A stretch of 64,000 nt of DNA, taken from contig DYGA01000004.1 in NCBI GenBank assembly GCA_020724865.1, positions 1 to 64,000 of the forward strand, in the 5' to 3' direction. The notes beneath the pieces were generated by a model. That model was not told where the DNA came from, did no database searches, and was given only the letters and a program-made list of their open reading frames with translations. This document shows, piece by piece, positions 15,234 through 24,354 of this stretch. Origin of the DNA: Candidatus Paceibacter sp. (GTDB taxonomy: Bacteria; Patescibacteria; ABY1; S139-126). Made by a program: the position numbers and the translations under genes. The first letter of the stretch is position 1. Each line of letters opens with the position of its first letter.

Positions 15234-16298
15234 CTATAAAAATTTTTTCATATTTTTTTGCTGTAAAATTTCAACTATTTTTTTTACCTCTTGAGTGCGA
15301 TTTTTATCAGCTACCAACACGGCATCTGATGTAAAAACAATCAAACTATCTTTAATACCTATAGTGGCCACCAATCTGCCCGACGGCGCATAAATTATAT
15401 TGTTGTGACTGTCAATAGATATATAATCACCATTAACTTTATTTTTATTATGATTTACAAAAAGCTCACTAACTGATTGCCAACTACCTATATCACTCCA
15501 ACCAATCGCAGCCGGAATTACTAATAAATCTTTATGGGCTTTTTCTAAAATTCCATAGTCAATAGAAATCTTGGGAAAACTTCTAAACAGCTTAAATATT
15601 TTTTCTTGATTCGGATATACTTTTTCCATCTGCATAAGAATTTTATAATGATCAGGCAGATGTTGTTCAAAAAGCCGCCACATTGTTTGCACAGAAAAAA
15701 TAAAAATTGCTGGATTCCAAAGATATTTTGGACTTTTATGATATTTTTTAGCAGTGGTTAAATCTGGCTTTTCAACAAAAGTATCAACTTGATATATCTT
15801 ATCCCGACCAATTTTTTTTACTAATTTCCCCAATTTTATATATCCATAACCAGTTTCTGGATAAGCAGTTTTTACTCCCACAAGAACTACTTTTTCCGGT
15901 TGCTGTTTAACAATGCTTTCGGCCTGTTTGATTATTCTTAAATATTCTTTACTGTCAGCAATATAATGATCAGAATTGGCTACGACCACAATACTGTCTG
16001 GAGAACATTTTTGTTTTATATGCAATAAAGCCAAGCCAATAGCGGGAGCAGTATTGGCTGCGATAGGTTCCAGTGAATAATTTTTTATAGTGGGTATTTC
16101 AATTTGACAGATTTTTTTGTGTTCAAAAGCTGTAGCTAACCAAATATCTTTATCAGTAAAGGTTCCCTGCAATCTCTCATAAGTATGACGTAATAAAGAT
16201 TTTTGTTTATATAAATACAAAAATTGCTTGGGATTATGATTACGTGAAAGTGGCCACAATCTGGTACCGCTACCACCTGCCAATATTAAAGCTTTCAT
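15234..16298 (-). CDS. manC: Mannose-1-phosphate guanylyltransferase
   Basis: Makes GDP-mannose from GTP and mannose-1-phosphate for surface glycans. The nucleotide-binding start LILAGGSGTRLWPLSR is followed by NPKQFL, the conserved ANSDHYI and FVEKPDLTTAKKY, all features of the ManC/CpsB single-domain form. At 354 residues it lacks the C-terminal cupin/isomerase domain of bifunctional enzymes. A PIG-V-like mannosyltransferase candidate lies at 38016-39170. Confidence 0.9.
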   Translation of the reverse strand: MKALILAGGSGTRLWPLSRNHNPKQFLYLYKQKSLLRHTYERLQGTFTDKDIWLATAFEHKKICQIEIPTIKNYSLEPIAANTAPAIGLALLHIKQKCSPDSIVVVANSDHYIADSKEYLRIIKQAESIVKQQPEKVVLVGVKTAYPETGYGYIKLGKLVKKIGRDKIYQVDTFVEKPDLTTAKKYHKSPKYLWNPAIFIFSVQTMWRLFEQHLPDHYKILMQMEKVYPNQEKIFKLFRSFPKISIDYGILEKAHKDLLVIPAAIGWSDIGSWQSVSELFVNHNKNKVNGDYISIDSHNNIIYAPSGRLVATIGIKDSLIVFTSDAVLVADKNRTQEVKKIVEILQQKNMKKFL

Positions 16299-16301
16299 AA
16301 G

Positions 16302-16937
16302 TTATTTTATTTCTGGTATCAAGGGTACAAAAATGAAACCAGGATATTCTTTATATTTAAAATTTTTCTCTGACTCTCGCTTAATATAATAAATACTTTG
16401 TTTATCATCACCAATCGGCATAACTAAACGACCTCCGATTTTTAATTGACTTAAAATAGCTTGGGGAACCTTCGGTGCTGCTGCAGCAGCAATTATGGCA
16501 TCATAAGGTTCATATAATGGATAACCATCATAACCATTACATGCCACAACTTCAATGTTAGTAAAATTATATTTTTTGATATTTTTTTTGGCAAACTCAA
16601 CTAATTCGGGGATCCGTTCAATAGTTATAATCTGACCATTCTTACCTACGATTTGAGCAAGTAAGGCCGCTTGCCAGCCAGAACCAGTACCAATATCCAA
16701 AATTTTTTCTCCCAACCGTGGTTGCAACAACTCAATCATAAAAGCAACTGTGGCTGGTTGAGAAATTGTCTGACCATAACCTATCAGTAAAGGATAATTA
16801 TAATGAGATTCATGTTCCAATCCTTTCATTACAAAATCACTTCTGTTAATCTGCCTAAAAGCAGCGATTATTTCTGGAGTTTTTAAATAATTATCTCGCT
16901 CTAATTCATCTATTAAGTTTTGATAGTGATATGACAT
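16302..16937 (-). CDS. pcm: Protein-L-isoaspartate O-methyltransferase
   Basis: SAM-dependent repair enzyme for isoaspartyl residues in aged proteins. Conserved YGQTISQPATVAFMIELL, the SAM motif LDIGTGSGWQAALLA, and IIAAAAAPKVPQAIL followed by GGRLVMPIG. 211 residues is the normal size. First gene of the pcm-manC-mltG operon; the joint function with wall and sugar genes is not obvious. No Shine-Dalgarno. Confidence 0.92.
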   Translation of the reverse strand: MSYHYQNLIDELERDNYLKTPEIIAAFRQINRSDFVMKGLEHESHYNYPLLIGYGQTISQPATVAFMIELLQPRLGEKILDIGTGSGWQAALLAQIVGKNGQIITIERIPELVEFAKKNIKKYNFTNIEVVACNGYDGYPLYEPYDAIIAAAAAPKVPQAILSQLKIGGRLVMPIGDDKQSIYYIKRESEKNFKYKEYPGFIFVPLIPEIK

Positions 16938-16982
16938 AAATATATTTTATCAAATTTTTCTTGTAAATAAAAATAAACTTGC

Positions 16983-17011
16983 TTGATTTTTTTGAAAAAA
17001 TATGCTATACT
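16983..17011 (+). promoter_or_regulatory. Promoter of the CAP-domain gene
   Basis: TTGATT (16983-16988), 17-base spacer, TATACT (17006-17011) with extended -10 TGC. Leader of about 48 nt made almost only of A and C. Confidence 0.72.
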
Positions 17012-17065
17012 ATATATAGTTGATGTAAAACAACCAAAAAAACAAAAAACAAAAACAAAAAATAT

Positions 17066-17659
17066 ATGTCAGAATATTTAGCAACCAATGCTAACTTTTG
17101 GGACAATAAAATATCTTTATCAACCAAAAAATATCTTCTAGTTTATTTATCAGTTAATATTTTATTGGTTTTGCTCTTACAAGCATTCTTAATGGGAATG
17201 CTTTTTTTTATACCAGCCAATGCGCAAATTTTTCAAGCCAACCAAACAGAAGAATTAAAACCATTGGCTGCTCAGGAAATATTAAATATTGTAAATCAAC
17301 AAAGAATGCAATATAATTTAAATGTCCTAACTGTAAATGATAAATTACAATCTGCTGCTGAAGCTAAAGCAAATTATCTTCTCCACGAACAAATTTTTTC
17401 TCATTCTGGAAAAAACGGAGAACCATTTTCTTATTGGATAAAACAAAACAACTACCAATACCAGCGAGTGGGAGAAAATTTAGCAATCTCTTTCACTGAT
17501 AATAAAAAAATTGTTGATGCCTGGCTCGAATCTGAAACTCATCGCAAAAATATTTTAAATCCTTATTATCACGAAACTGGCATAGCCATTAAATATGGTA
17601 TATATCAAAATAAACCTACTTATATAGTAGTACAAATTTTTGGACAACCGCTTAAATAA
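17066..17659 (+). CDS. Membrane-anchored CAP (SCP/PR1) domain protein
   Basis: The N-terminal 30 residues are cytoplasmic, followed by one membrane helix at about 27-48 that ends PANAQ and may be cleaved. The CAP domain (about 70-197) shows ILNIVNQQRMQYNLNVL, SAAEAKANYL, the metal-site His in FSHSG, RVGENLA and SETHRKNIL. Bacterial CAP proteins of this type are exported; their activity is poorly known. It is followed at once by the DUF212 gene and both share the terminator at 18107. Confidence 0.85.
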   Translation: MSEYLATNANFWDNKISLSTKKYLLVYLSVNILLVLLLQAFLMGMLFFIPANAQIFQANQTEELKPLAAQEILNIVNQQRMQYNLNVLTVNDKLQSAAEAKANYLLHEQIFSHSGKNGEPFSYWIKQNNYQYQRVGENLAISFTDNKKIVDAWLESETHRKNILNPYYHETGIAIKYGIYQNKPTYIVVQIFGQPLK

Positions 17660-17663
17660 TTTT

Positions 17664-18092
17664 ATGACTTACAAAATATTAATTATACCGCTAATAGTCG
17701 TAGTTATTGTGCAAATTATTAAATCTCTTTATGATTTAAAAAAGGGACATTTTAATTGGAATGTATTCATTACTTATGGCGGTATGCCATCGGGACATAC
17801 AGCTCTGGTAGTTTCAACTGCTACTACCATAGGACTATATAGTGGTTTTGATTCACCGGTTTTTTTACTGAGTTTAGTTTTAGCAATTTTAATTGTCCGA
17901 GATGCTTTAGGTTTTAGAATGCAATTGTCTGAACATGCGAAAATCTTAAATAAATTGATCAAAGAACTACCTGATGAAAAAGAATTTAATTATCCATATT
18001 CTCCTGAAAGATTGGGGCATACCTACGCTCAAGTGATTGTCGGTGCGATCTTAGGTCTAGTTCTGACTTATTTATTTTATTATCTAATTTAA
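17664..18092 (+). CDS. DUF212 / YuiD-type divergent PAP2 membrane protein
   Basis: A 142-residue membrane protein with four helices. GGMPSGHTALVVSTAT carries the SGH part of the PAP2 phosphatase signature, and RDALGFRMQLSEHAKILN and RLGHTYAQVIVGAILG are the other conserved blocks of this family. Whether it is an active lipid phosphatase is unknown. The ATG at 17664 was chosen because the upstream TTG frame overlaps the CAP gene and adds only eight residues. Confidence 0.85.
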   Translation: MTYKILIIPLIVVVIVQIIKSLYDLKKGHFNWNVFITYGGMPSGHTALVVSTATTIGLYSGFDSPVFLLSLVLAILIVRDALGFRMQLSEHAKILNKLIKELPDEKEFNYPYSPERLGHTYAQVIVGAILGLVLTYLFYYLI

Positions 18093-18106
18093 TTTACTTC
18101 TAAAAC

Positions 18107-18130
18107 ACCCCGCCAAATTTCATGCGGGGT
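18107..18130. terminator. Bidirectional terminator
   Basis: Stem ACCCCGC/GCGGGGT (18107-18113 and 18124-18130), A-rich on one side, T-rich on the other, between two converging genes. Confidence 0.75.
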
Positions 18131-18138
18131 ATATTTAT

Positions 18139-19710
18139 TTAAATCAATGATTTGCCTGTCATTTCATCAGGAATAGGCAAACCCAATAAAGTTAAAATTG
18201 TGGGAGCAACATCAGCCAATACCCCCACTGGCGTACTCGCATACAATTCATTTTTGTTAGCTAGCCTTCCCTGTCCAAGCCACTGGTTACCAATAATTAA
18301 TAGAGGCACGGGTGAAGAAGAGTGTTCTTTGTCTATCTCTCCACTGCGTAATTTAATCAATTCTTCAGCGTTACCATGATCTGCTGTTATCAATAAAACT
18401 CCATTGCGTACTAAAACTGCTTGAGCTATCTTACCTAAACAATCATCAACCGCTTCAATACCTTTAATCGTAGCGGCTAAATTACCGGTATGTGCCACCA
18501 TATCGGGCGAAGCATAATTGACTAATATAAACATATAATCACCTTTATTTATTGCGGCAACAACTTTTTTAGTTACTTCGTAAGCTGACATTTCTGGCTT
18601 TTTATCGTAACTGGAAATCTTCGGAGAAGGTACCATTACATGTTCTTCACCAGGAAAAGGTTTTTCTATACCGCCATTGAAAAAAAATGTTACGTGGGCA
18701 TATTTTTCTGTTTCGGCTATATGAATTTGTTTGCCGCCATTATCTGAGATTACCTTAGCCAAAGGTATAGAAACTATTTCTGGTGGAAAAGCAATTTTTA
18801 CTGGCAAATCTTTTTCATATTCAGTCATAGTAACAAAAAATAGATTACGGCATACTTTTCCTCTAGTAAATCCTGTAAAATTATCCAACACCATTGCCTT
18901 GGTTAATTCCCGAGCGCGATCACTGCGAAAATTAAAATAAATAACTGCATCATTATCGGAAATTAAGTTTGGATTTTTCTTTTCATCTACAATAATAGTA
19001 GGAACAAACTCCTCATCAAAAACACCACTTTCATAAGATTTATTGACTGCCTCTACCGGGTCGGTATAAACAAATTCAGCTTTACCTAAAACCATAGCAT
19101 CATATACCTTAGCTATTCTATCCCAACGATTATCACGATCCATGGCGTAAAACCGACCACTAATTGATGCAATTTTACCCAAACCAACATTTTGTAAAAC
19201 TTTTTGTAAAGCAACAATATAGCTCAACCCACTATTTTTTGCTGTATCACGTCCATCTAAAAAAGCATGGATATATAAATCTTTGATTGAATTAATTTTA
19301 GCCGTTTCAATTAAAGCATAAAGATGCTCATTGAAGCTATGCACTCCACCATCAGATACTAAACCCATAATATGTAACTTTGAATTATTTTTTTTAACAT
19401 GATCAAATGCTTCTAAAAACGCTTTATTTTTTATAAAACTACCATCGGAAATAGCTCTAGTAATACGAGGTAAATTTTGGTATAAAATTTTTCCTGAACC
19501 CAATGATAAATGTCCGACTTCTGAATTACCCATCTCGCCCCATGGCAAACCCACAGCTTCACCAGAAGCTTGAATATTAAAAGATGGATAATTTAATAAA
19601 AAACTATCATAATTTGGTGTATTAGCTAGGGATATTGCATTGCCTATAGAAGGCGGGGCAATTCCCCAGCCATCAAGCACTACTAATACAACAGGAAGGT
19701 TAAATTTCAT
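18139..19710 (-). CDS. gpmI: 2,3-bisphosphoglycerate-independent phosphoglycerate mutase, copy 1
   Basis: Interconverts 3- and 2-phosphoglycerate with two Mn ions and a phosphoserine intermediate. All hallmarks are present: metal Asp13 (VLDGWG), catalytic Ser63 in GNSEVGH, SDGGVHS, DGRDT, GRFYAMDRDNRWDR, RSDRARE, EKYAHVTFFFNGG, YASPDMVAHTG, TADHGN and the final HSS. 523 residues is near the canonical 510. It follows copy 2 by 2 bp, so both are made from one message. This is the more conventional copy and probably the glycolytic one. Confidence 0.95.
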   Translation of the reverse strand: MKFNLPVVLVVLDGWGIAPPSIGNAISLANTPNYDSFLLNYPSFNIQASGEAVGLPWGEMGNSEVGHLSLGSGKILYQNLPRITRAISDGSFIKNKAFLEAFDHVKKNNSKLHIMGLVSDGGVHSFNEHLYALIETAKINSIKDLYIHAFLDGRDTAKNSGLSYIVALQKVLQNVGLGKIASISGRFYAMDRDNRWDRIAKVYDAMVLGKAEFVYTDPVEAVNKSYESGVFDEEFVPTIIVDEKKNPNLISDNDAVIYFNFRSDRARELTKAMVLDNFTGFTRGKVCRNLFFVTMTEYEKDLPVKIAFPPEIVSIPLAKVISDNGGKQIHIAETEKYAHVTFFFNGGIEKPFPGEEHVMVPSPKISSYDKKPEMSAYEVTKKVVAAINKGDYMFILVNYASPDMVAHTGNLAATIKGIEAVDDCLGKIAQAVLVRNGVLLITADHGNAEELIKLRSGEIDKEHSSSPVPLLIIGNQWLGQGRLANKNELYASTPVGVLADVAPTILTLLGLPIPDEMTGKSLI

Positions 19711-19712
19711 AA

Positions 19713-21287
19713 TTACTCATTAGCTAATAAATTTCTTCCAGTCATTTCTCTGGTTTTGGGTATATTCATCACAGATAAAATGGTTGGTGCAACATCAGCC
19801 AATCTGCCGTTAGGAAATTTATGAGTTGGAAAAAGCCTGTTATTGGCTATAATATAAAATGGCACGGGATTACTAGAATGTTCAGTATCAATTTCTCCAG
19901 TTTGAACATTGATGATTTCTTCAACATTACCATGATCAGCAGTTACAAACAAAACGCCGTCGCGAGACAATACTTCCTTTTGCAACAAACCTAAATTTTT
20001 ATCAACACACTCAATTGCCTTAATCGCCGCACCTAAATTACCGGTATGACCCATCATATCAGGTGCAGCATAATTGATGGCATAAAAATCATACTTATTA
20101 TTTTTAATATTCTCAATTACAATTTCGGTTATCTTGTCAGTTGACATTTCTGGTGTTTGATCATATGAATCAACAATCGGCGAAGGAACAAAAACTCTGT
20201 CCTCACCAGCTACGGTATGATCATGCCCGCCATTAAAAAAATAAGTGATATGAGCATATTTTTCGCCCTCGGCAATATAAAGTTGTTTTAAATTTCTTAA
20301 AGCATAAGGCAAGGTACCACTAATATTTGCTGAGGGATAAGCAGTCAAAACATGGTCAAGATCAGGACCAAAATCTGTCATGGCAACAAAAACTAGATTT
20401 TTTATAATTTTTTCCCTTTGAAAAGAACCTGGATTTTTGTCTTCAAACTCTTTTTGAACAAAGGGTTTAGTCAGTTGTCTGGCTCGATCAGATCTAAGAT
20501 TATAAAAAATTATTGAATCATTGTCTTTTATTCGCCCGTAGTTAGGGTCATTGTTCATACTAATTATTGTTGGGCTGATAAATTCATCTGTTTCACCACA
20601 AGCATAAGCTTCTTTGATGGCTTTTTCTGGTTTAATTGCTAATTTACCAATGCCCATAGTTAAAGCCTCATAAGCTTTTTTAGTTTTAGCCCAATCTTTT
20701 TTGCGATCCAATAAAACCCGCCCCATTATAGTTACAATTCTTTCGCGAGGCTGTAAAATCTCTTCAAGATTTCTTAAAAAACCAAGCCCAGCATGCTTGG
20801 GCGTATCTCGACCATCAGTAAATAAATGTAAATAAATTTCATTAGTTAAATTTTTTTGGCGAATTAACTTTAATAACGCTTCCAAATGCTTAGGATTAAC
20901 ATGTCCAGAATGTTTATCAGATAATAAGCCCATGAGATGTAAATTACTGTTATTTTTTTGTACATGAGCAATAGCAGAAATAAAAGCTGAATTCTTAAAA
21001 AATGTGCCGTCTTCAATACTATGATTAATAATTGAAACATCTTGCCCAACAACTCTACCGGCGCCAATATTCATGTGACCGGCTTCACTGTTACCATCCT
21101 GATTTGGCATCAGTCCAACATCTTCTCCTGAAGCTGCCAAAAAAGTATGATAATATTTTTCACGAAATAAATTAAAATTTGGTGTGTGAGCCATCTCTAC
21201 AGGATTGTCAGGTTGATTGGCGGCTATTCCCAAACCATCAATCACTACCAAAACATAAGGTTTTCTTTGTACTTGATTATCTGGCAT
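19713..21287 (-). CDS. Second, divergent phosphoglycerate mutase (GpmI family)
   Basis: A full-length 524-residue paralogue next to copy 1. It retains the metal and nucleophile sites: Asp17 (VIDGLG), Ser67 in GNSEAGH, DGRDT, RSDRARQ, EKYAHITYFFNGG, APDMMGHTG, TADHGN and HSS. It differs in two substrate-loop regions: SDGGVHS becomes SDKHSGH with an insertion, and GRFYAMDRDNRWDR becomes GRVLLDRKKDW with a deletion. It could be a second mutase with altered kinetics or an enzyme on a related phosphorylated acid. The eno terminator (21308-21329) lies just upstream. Confidence 0.88.
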   Translation of the reverse strand: MPDNQVQRKPYVLVVIDGLGIAANQPDNPVEMAHTPNFNLFREKYYHTFLAASGEDVGLMPNQDGNSEAGHMNIGAGRVVGQDVSIINHSIEDGTFFKNSAFISAIAHVQKNNSNLHLMGLLSDKHSGHVNPKHLEALLKLIRQKNLTNEIYLHLFTDGRDTPKHAGLGFLRNLEEILQPRERIVTIMGRVLLDRKKDWAKTKKAYEALTMGIGKLAIKPEKAIKEAYACGETDEFISPTIISMNNDPNYGRIKDNDSIIFYNLRSDRARQLTKPFVQKEFEDKNPGSFQREKIIKNLVFVAMTDFGPDLDHVLTAYPSANISGTLPYALRNLKQLYIAEGEKYAHITYFFNGGHDHTVAGEDRVFVPSPIVDSYDQTPEMSTDKITEIVIENIKNNKYDFYAINYAAPDMMGHTGNLGAAIKAIECVDKNLGLLQKEVLSRDGVLFVTADHGNVEEIINVQTGEIDTEHSSNPVPFYIIANNRLFPTHKFPNGRLADVAPTILSVMNIPKTREMTGRNLLANE

Positions 21288-21301
21288 ATTTTAAAAAAAT
21301 A

Positions 21302-21329
21302 GTAAAAAATAAGGTTATAACACCTTATT
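21302..21329 (-). terminator. Terminator/attenuator between eno and the gpmI pair
   Basis: Perfect 8-bp stem AATAAGGT/ACCTTATT (21308-21315 and 21322-21329), followed by a T6 run on the minus strand. The gpmI start is only about 15 bases beyond the hairpin and no separate promoter is visible, so partial read-through may set the gpmI level. Confidence 0.75.
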
Positions 21330-21357
21330 ATATATTAACATATTTTGATAAAATAAA

Positions 21358-22593
21358 TTATTTGGCATGTTCAATCTTTAACAGACGATTATACTTAGCT
21401 AATCTTTCCGATCGGGCCGGGGCGCCGCTCTTAATATAATCGGCACTTACGGCAACAGCTAAATCAGCAATGAAATCATCAGTCGTTTCACCACTGCGAT
21501 GAGAAATAATAATTTTATAATTATTTTTTTGAGCGGCAATTACTGTTTGCATAGTTTCGGTAACTGTACCGATTTGATTTAATTTAATTAAAATTGCATT
21601 AGCAACTTTTTGATCTATACCTTGCTGCAAGCGTTCCTGATTGGTGACGAATAAATCATCACCAACTAACAAAGTCTTGGCTCCTAATTCTTTGGTCAAT
21701 TTTTGCCAACCTAACCAATCATCCTCAGCTAGACCATCTTCAATGGCCAGCAATGAATATTTATCAATCCATTTTTTATATATATTTATCAATTTTTCAA
21801 TGCTTGTTTTTTTATTTTCAAAATTATAATTTTTACCATCAAAAAATTCAGAAGCAGCAACATCTAAAGCCAAAAAAATATCCTTGCCCAACTTATACTT
21901 AGACATTTTTATTGCCTGAACTAATAATTGCAAAGCTACTTCAGAATTTAACAAACGTGGGGCAAAGCCACCTTCATCACCTAGTCCTGTTGATAATTTT
22001 TTTGTTTTTAGTATTTTTTTTAAAACATGATAAATCTCCGCTCCCGCTCTCAATCTTTCGGCAAAAGTATGTTGTTTGGGAACAATCATAAATTCTTGAA
22101 TTGACAATCCATTATCAGCATGTTTTCCTCCATTTAAAATATTCATCATTGGTATAGGTATTCTTATTTTATAATTATAACCATATACTTGACGTAAAAA
22201 CGCAAACAATGGTTGTCGATAATGATACGCACAAGCTCGGGCATAAGCCATTGATACACCCAAAATAGCATTGGCTCCCAACCTCTGTTTATTAACCGTA
22301 CCATCAAGCGAACATAAGGTATAATCCAAATCAATTAAATCATCAATTTTTTTATTGACGATTGTTTTGGCAATTTCATTCTCAATATTTTTTATCGCCT
22401 GTCTAACACCTAAACCCTGATACCTTTTGCCTCCATCTCTTAATTCAAATGCCTCATGGCGTCCAGTAGAAGCTCCTGACGGCACCAAAGCTGAAGCTTT
22501 AACTCCTGAACTCAATTCTATAAAAGTAGCCACCGTAGGATTGCCACGAGAATCAAGTATTTCTAAACCCTTAATTTTTTTTATTGTTAACAT
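21358..22593 (-). CDS. eno: Enolase
   Basis: Converts 2-phosphoglycerate to phosphoenolpyruvate. Conserved LDSRGNPTV, the mobile loop SGASTGRHEA, the metal ligands in LALDVAASEF, AIEDGL and LLVGDDLFVTN, the catalytic Lys in NAILIKLNQIGT and ISHRSGETTDDFI. 411 residues is a little shorter than the usual 425-430. The two phosphoglycerate mutase genes follow, so consecutive glycolytic steps are adjacent. Confidence 0.97.
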   Translation of the reverse strand: MLTIKKIKGLEILDSRGNPTVATFIELSSGVKASALVPSGASTGRHEAFELRDGGKRYQGLGVRQAIKNIENEIAKTIVNKKIDDLIDLDYTLCSLDGTVNKQRLGANAILGVSMAYARACAYHYRQPLFAFLRQVYGYNYKIRIPIPMMNILNGGKHADNGLSIQEFMIVPKQHTFAERLRAGAEIYHVLKKILKTKKLSTGLGDEGGFAPRLLNSEVALQLLVQAIKMSKYKLGKDIFLALDVAASEFFDGKNYNFENKKTSIEKLINIYKKWIDKYSLLAIEDGLAEDDWLGWQKLTKELGAKTLLVGDDLFVTNQERLQQGIDQKVANAILIKLNQIGTVTETMQTVIAAQKNNYKIIISHRSGETTDDFIADLAVAVSADYIKSGAPARSERLAKYNRLLKIEHAK

Positions 22594-22606
22594 AAATATT
22601 TTTATT

Positions 22607-23110
22607 TTATTTAATAATTTTTATAATATCATCAGCATTATATAAATTTTGACCAATGCCATCTGGACCAAATGAGCCAACTACCGCGCTATTATGGCAA
22701 CCAGCATTTCCATTACACGGTTTATTATCAGTAGTTAATTGATAATCAGTATCAAAAAAATATTTATTCCCCCACGGGTCAATAGGGATATCACCCATAT
22801 ATGGACCAGCCCAATTTAAATATAAACCATCAGAAGACAAAATTCCTGCCGCATCTGTAGCTAAATCCCATAATTCGTTGGCACTACCAGAATTAATTTC
22901 TTCAGCTGTCTGGTGTCCTGGCCATTCGCCCGTATCAACCATCAACTGGCCCATGGCTGTATAAATAATATCAATATCATGTTGGGCTTTGGCAATTTTT
23001 GCTTTTTGTCTTGCAGATCTGACTGCTATGACAGTCAAAGTACTTAATACTCCAATAATAGCAATTACTATTAACACCTCGACCAATGTAAAACCTTTTA
23101 ATCGGGGCAT
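22607..23110 (-). CDS. Type IV pilin/pseudopilin (GspG-like)
   Basis: Prepilin peptidase substrate with the classic class III leader: MPRLKG cut before Phe7, Glu at +5 (FTLVEVLIVIAIIGVLS), then a hydrophobic helix and a soluble head. The C-terminal part (DPWGNKYFF, a Cys pair around CNGNAGCHN, FGPDGIGQN) resembles the calcium-binding GspG major pseudopilin. No secretion or pilus ATPase gene lies nearby. It sits between pgk (1 bp) and eno (13 bp) in a glycolytic operon, an odd place for a surface protein. Confidence 0.9.
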   Translation of the reverse strand: MPRLKGFTLVEVLIVIAIIGVLSTLTVIAVRSARQKAKIAKAQHDIDIIYTAMGQLMVDTGEWPGHQTAEEINSGSANELWDLATDAAGILSSDGLYLNWAGPYMGDIPIDPWGNKYFFDTDYQLTTDNKPCNGNAGCHNSAVVGSFGPDGIGQNLYNADDIIKIIK

Positions 23111-23111
23111 G

Positions 23112-24311
23112 TTATTTTTTTATCAATAAAGGTTTAATTCCGGGTAATACTTTTCCTTCCAAAAATTCTATCATAGCTCCGCCCCCAGTGGAAACATAAT
23201 CAAAACTGTCAAAAATTCCCATATCTTGAATTAACCAAACAGTTTCACCACCGCCGACAATACTAAAACATGAACCTTTTGATCTGGCAGCAATCAGTTC
23301 AGCTAAGGCTCTACTGGCATGACTGGCTTTTCTGTCTTCAACTATACCTAAAGGTCCATTCCAAACAATCAATTTAGCTGCTTTTATTATTTTTGACCAT
23401 ACCCTAACTGTATTTGTACCAATATCAATTATTTTATCATTTGGTCCTATGTCAGTAACTGGTTTTTGCCATGTTTCAACTGATTTAGTTTTAATATTGT
23501 CAACAGTTACATCAATTGGTAATAATATTTTTTTTCCATTTTTTTTTAAAATTTTTTTTGTTGATACTATAAATTTCTTTTCAACTATTGATTTGCCAAC
23601 TTTCTTACCATCGGCTAAAAGAAAATTATTGGCCAATCCGCCGCCCAACATAACAAAATCAGAAAGTTTTGACAATTTTTCTACTAGTTGTATCTTGGTG
23701 CTAATTTTTGCCCCTCCCAAAATGGTAACAAATGGCCTTTGGCGCTTTTTCATCAATCTGGTTAACTCAGTAATTTCACTAGTCATTAAAAAACCGGCAT
23801 AAGCAGGTAAATAATCAGCAATAGCCACCTGCGAAGCTGAGGCACGATGACTGACCGCAAAAGCATCATTAATAAATATGTCTCCTAAACTAGCCAATTT
23901 TTTGGCAAATTCTTTACTATTTGTATCTTCACCTTTAAAAAAACGTAAATTTTCCAAAACCGCAATTTGACCATTTTTCAATAAATCTACATTTTGTTTT
24001 ATTTTCCTAAAATCCCTCTCGGTAATCAATTTTATATTTTGCCCCAATAAAGTTATCAGCCTTTTAACTATTGGCGCTAATGATAAATTCTTGTCAACTT
24101 TGCCCTGCGGACGACCAAGATGAGACAATAATATAATAATTGCCCCTTGATCCTGCAAATAATTAATAGTCGGCAGTATTCTTTGTAATTTAAAATCTTC
24201 ATTCTTATCAACGGTTTTATCTGGTCCGAGTTTAACATTAAGATCAACTCTTAATAAAACTTTTTGCCCTCGAAATTTTTTGTTCTTATTGATTGTTTTT
24301 AATTTTAGCAT
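23112..24311 (-). CDS. pgk: Phosphoglycerate kinase
   Basis: Produces ATP from 1,3-bisphosphoglycerate. Start LKLKTINKNKKFRGQKVLLRVDLNV, LLSHLGRP, ENLRFFKGE, NDAFAVSHRASASQ, the nucleotide site VTILGGAKISTK, WNGPLGIVE and the C-terminal SIVGGGETVWL plus VSTGGGAMIEFLEGK are all intact. ATG at 24311 chosen over the upstream TTG at 24317. About 400 residues, normal. It heads the pgk-pilin-eno-gpmI-gpmI series, 43 bp after a methyltransferase gene. Confidence 0.97.
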   Translation of the reverse strand: MLKLKTINKNKKFRGQKVLLRVDLNVKLGPDKTVDKNEDFKLQRILPTINYLQDQGAIIILLSHLGRPQGKVDKNLSLAPIVKRLITLLGQNIKLITERDFRKIKQNVDLLKNGQIAVLENLRFFKGEDTNSKEFAKKLASLGDIFINDAFAVSHRASASQVAIADYLPAYAGFLMTSEITELTRLMKKRQRPFVTILGGAKISTKIQLVEKLSKLSDFVMLGGGLANNFLLADGKKVGKSIVEKKFIVSTKKILKKNGKKILLPIDVTVDNIKTKSVETWQKPVTDIGPNDKIIDIGTNTVRVWSKIIKAAKLIVWNGPLGIVEDRKASHASRALAELIAARSKGSCFSIVGGGETVWLIQDMGIFDSFDYVSTGGGAMIEFLEGKVLPGIKPLLIKK

Positions 24312-24354
24312 ATACAAATAATAACATATTTTTTTAATATTTTCTATTATCTAT

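Noticed and set aside
23449..23802. Rightward open frame of 117 codons.
   Set aside because: Lies fully antisense to pgk, with no protein-like motifs or ribosome site.
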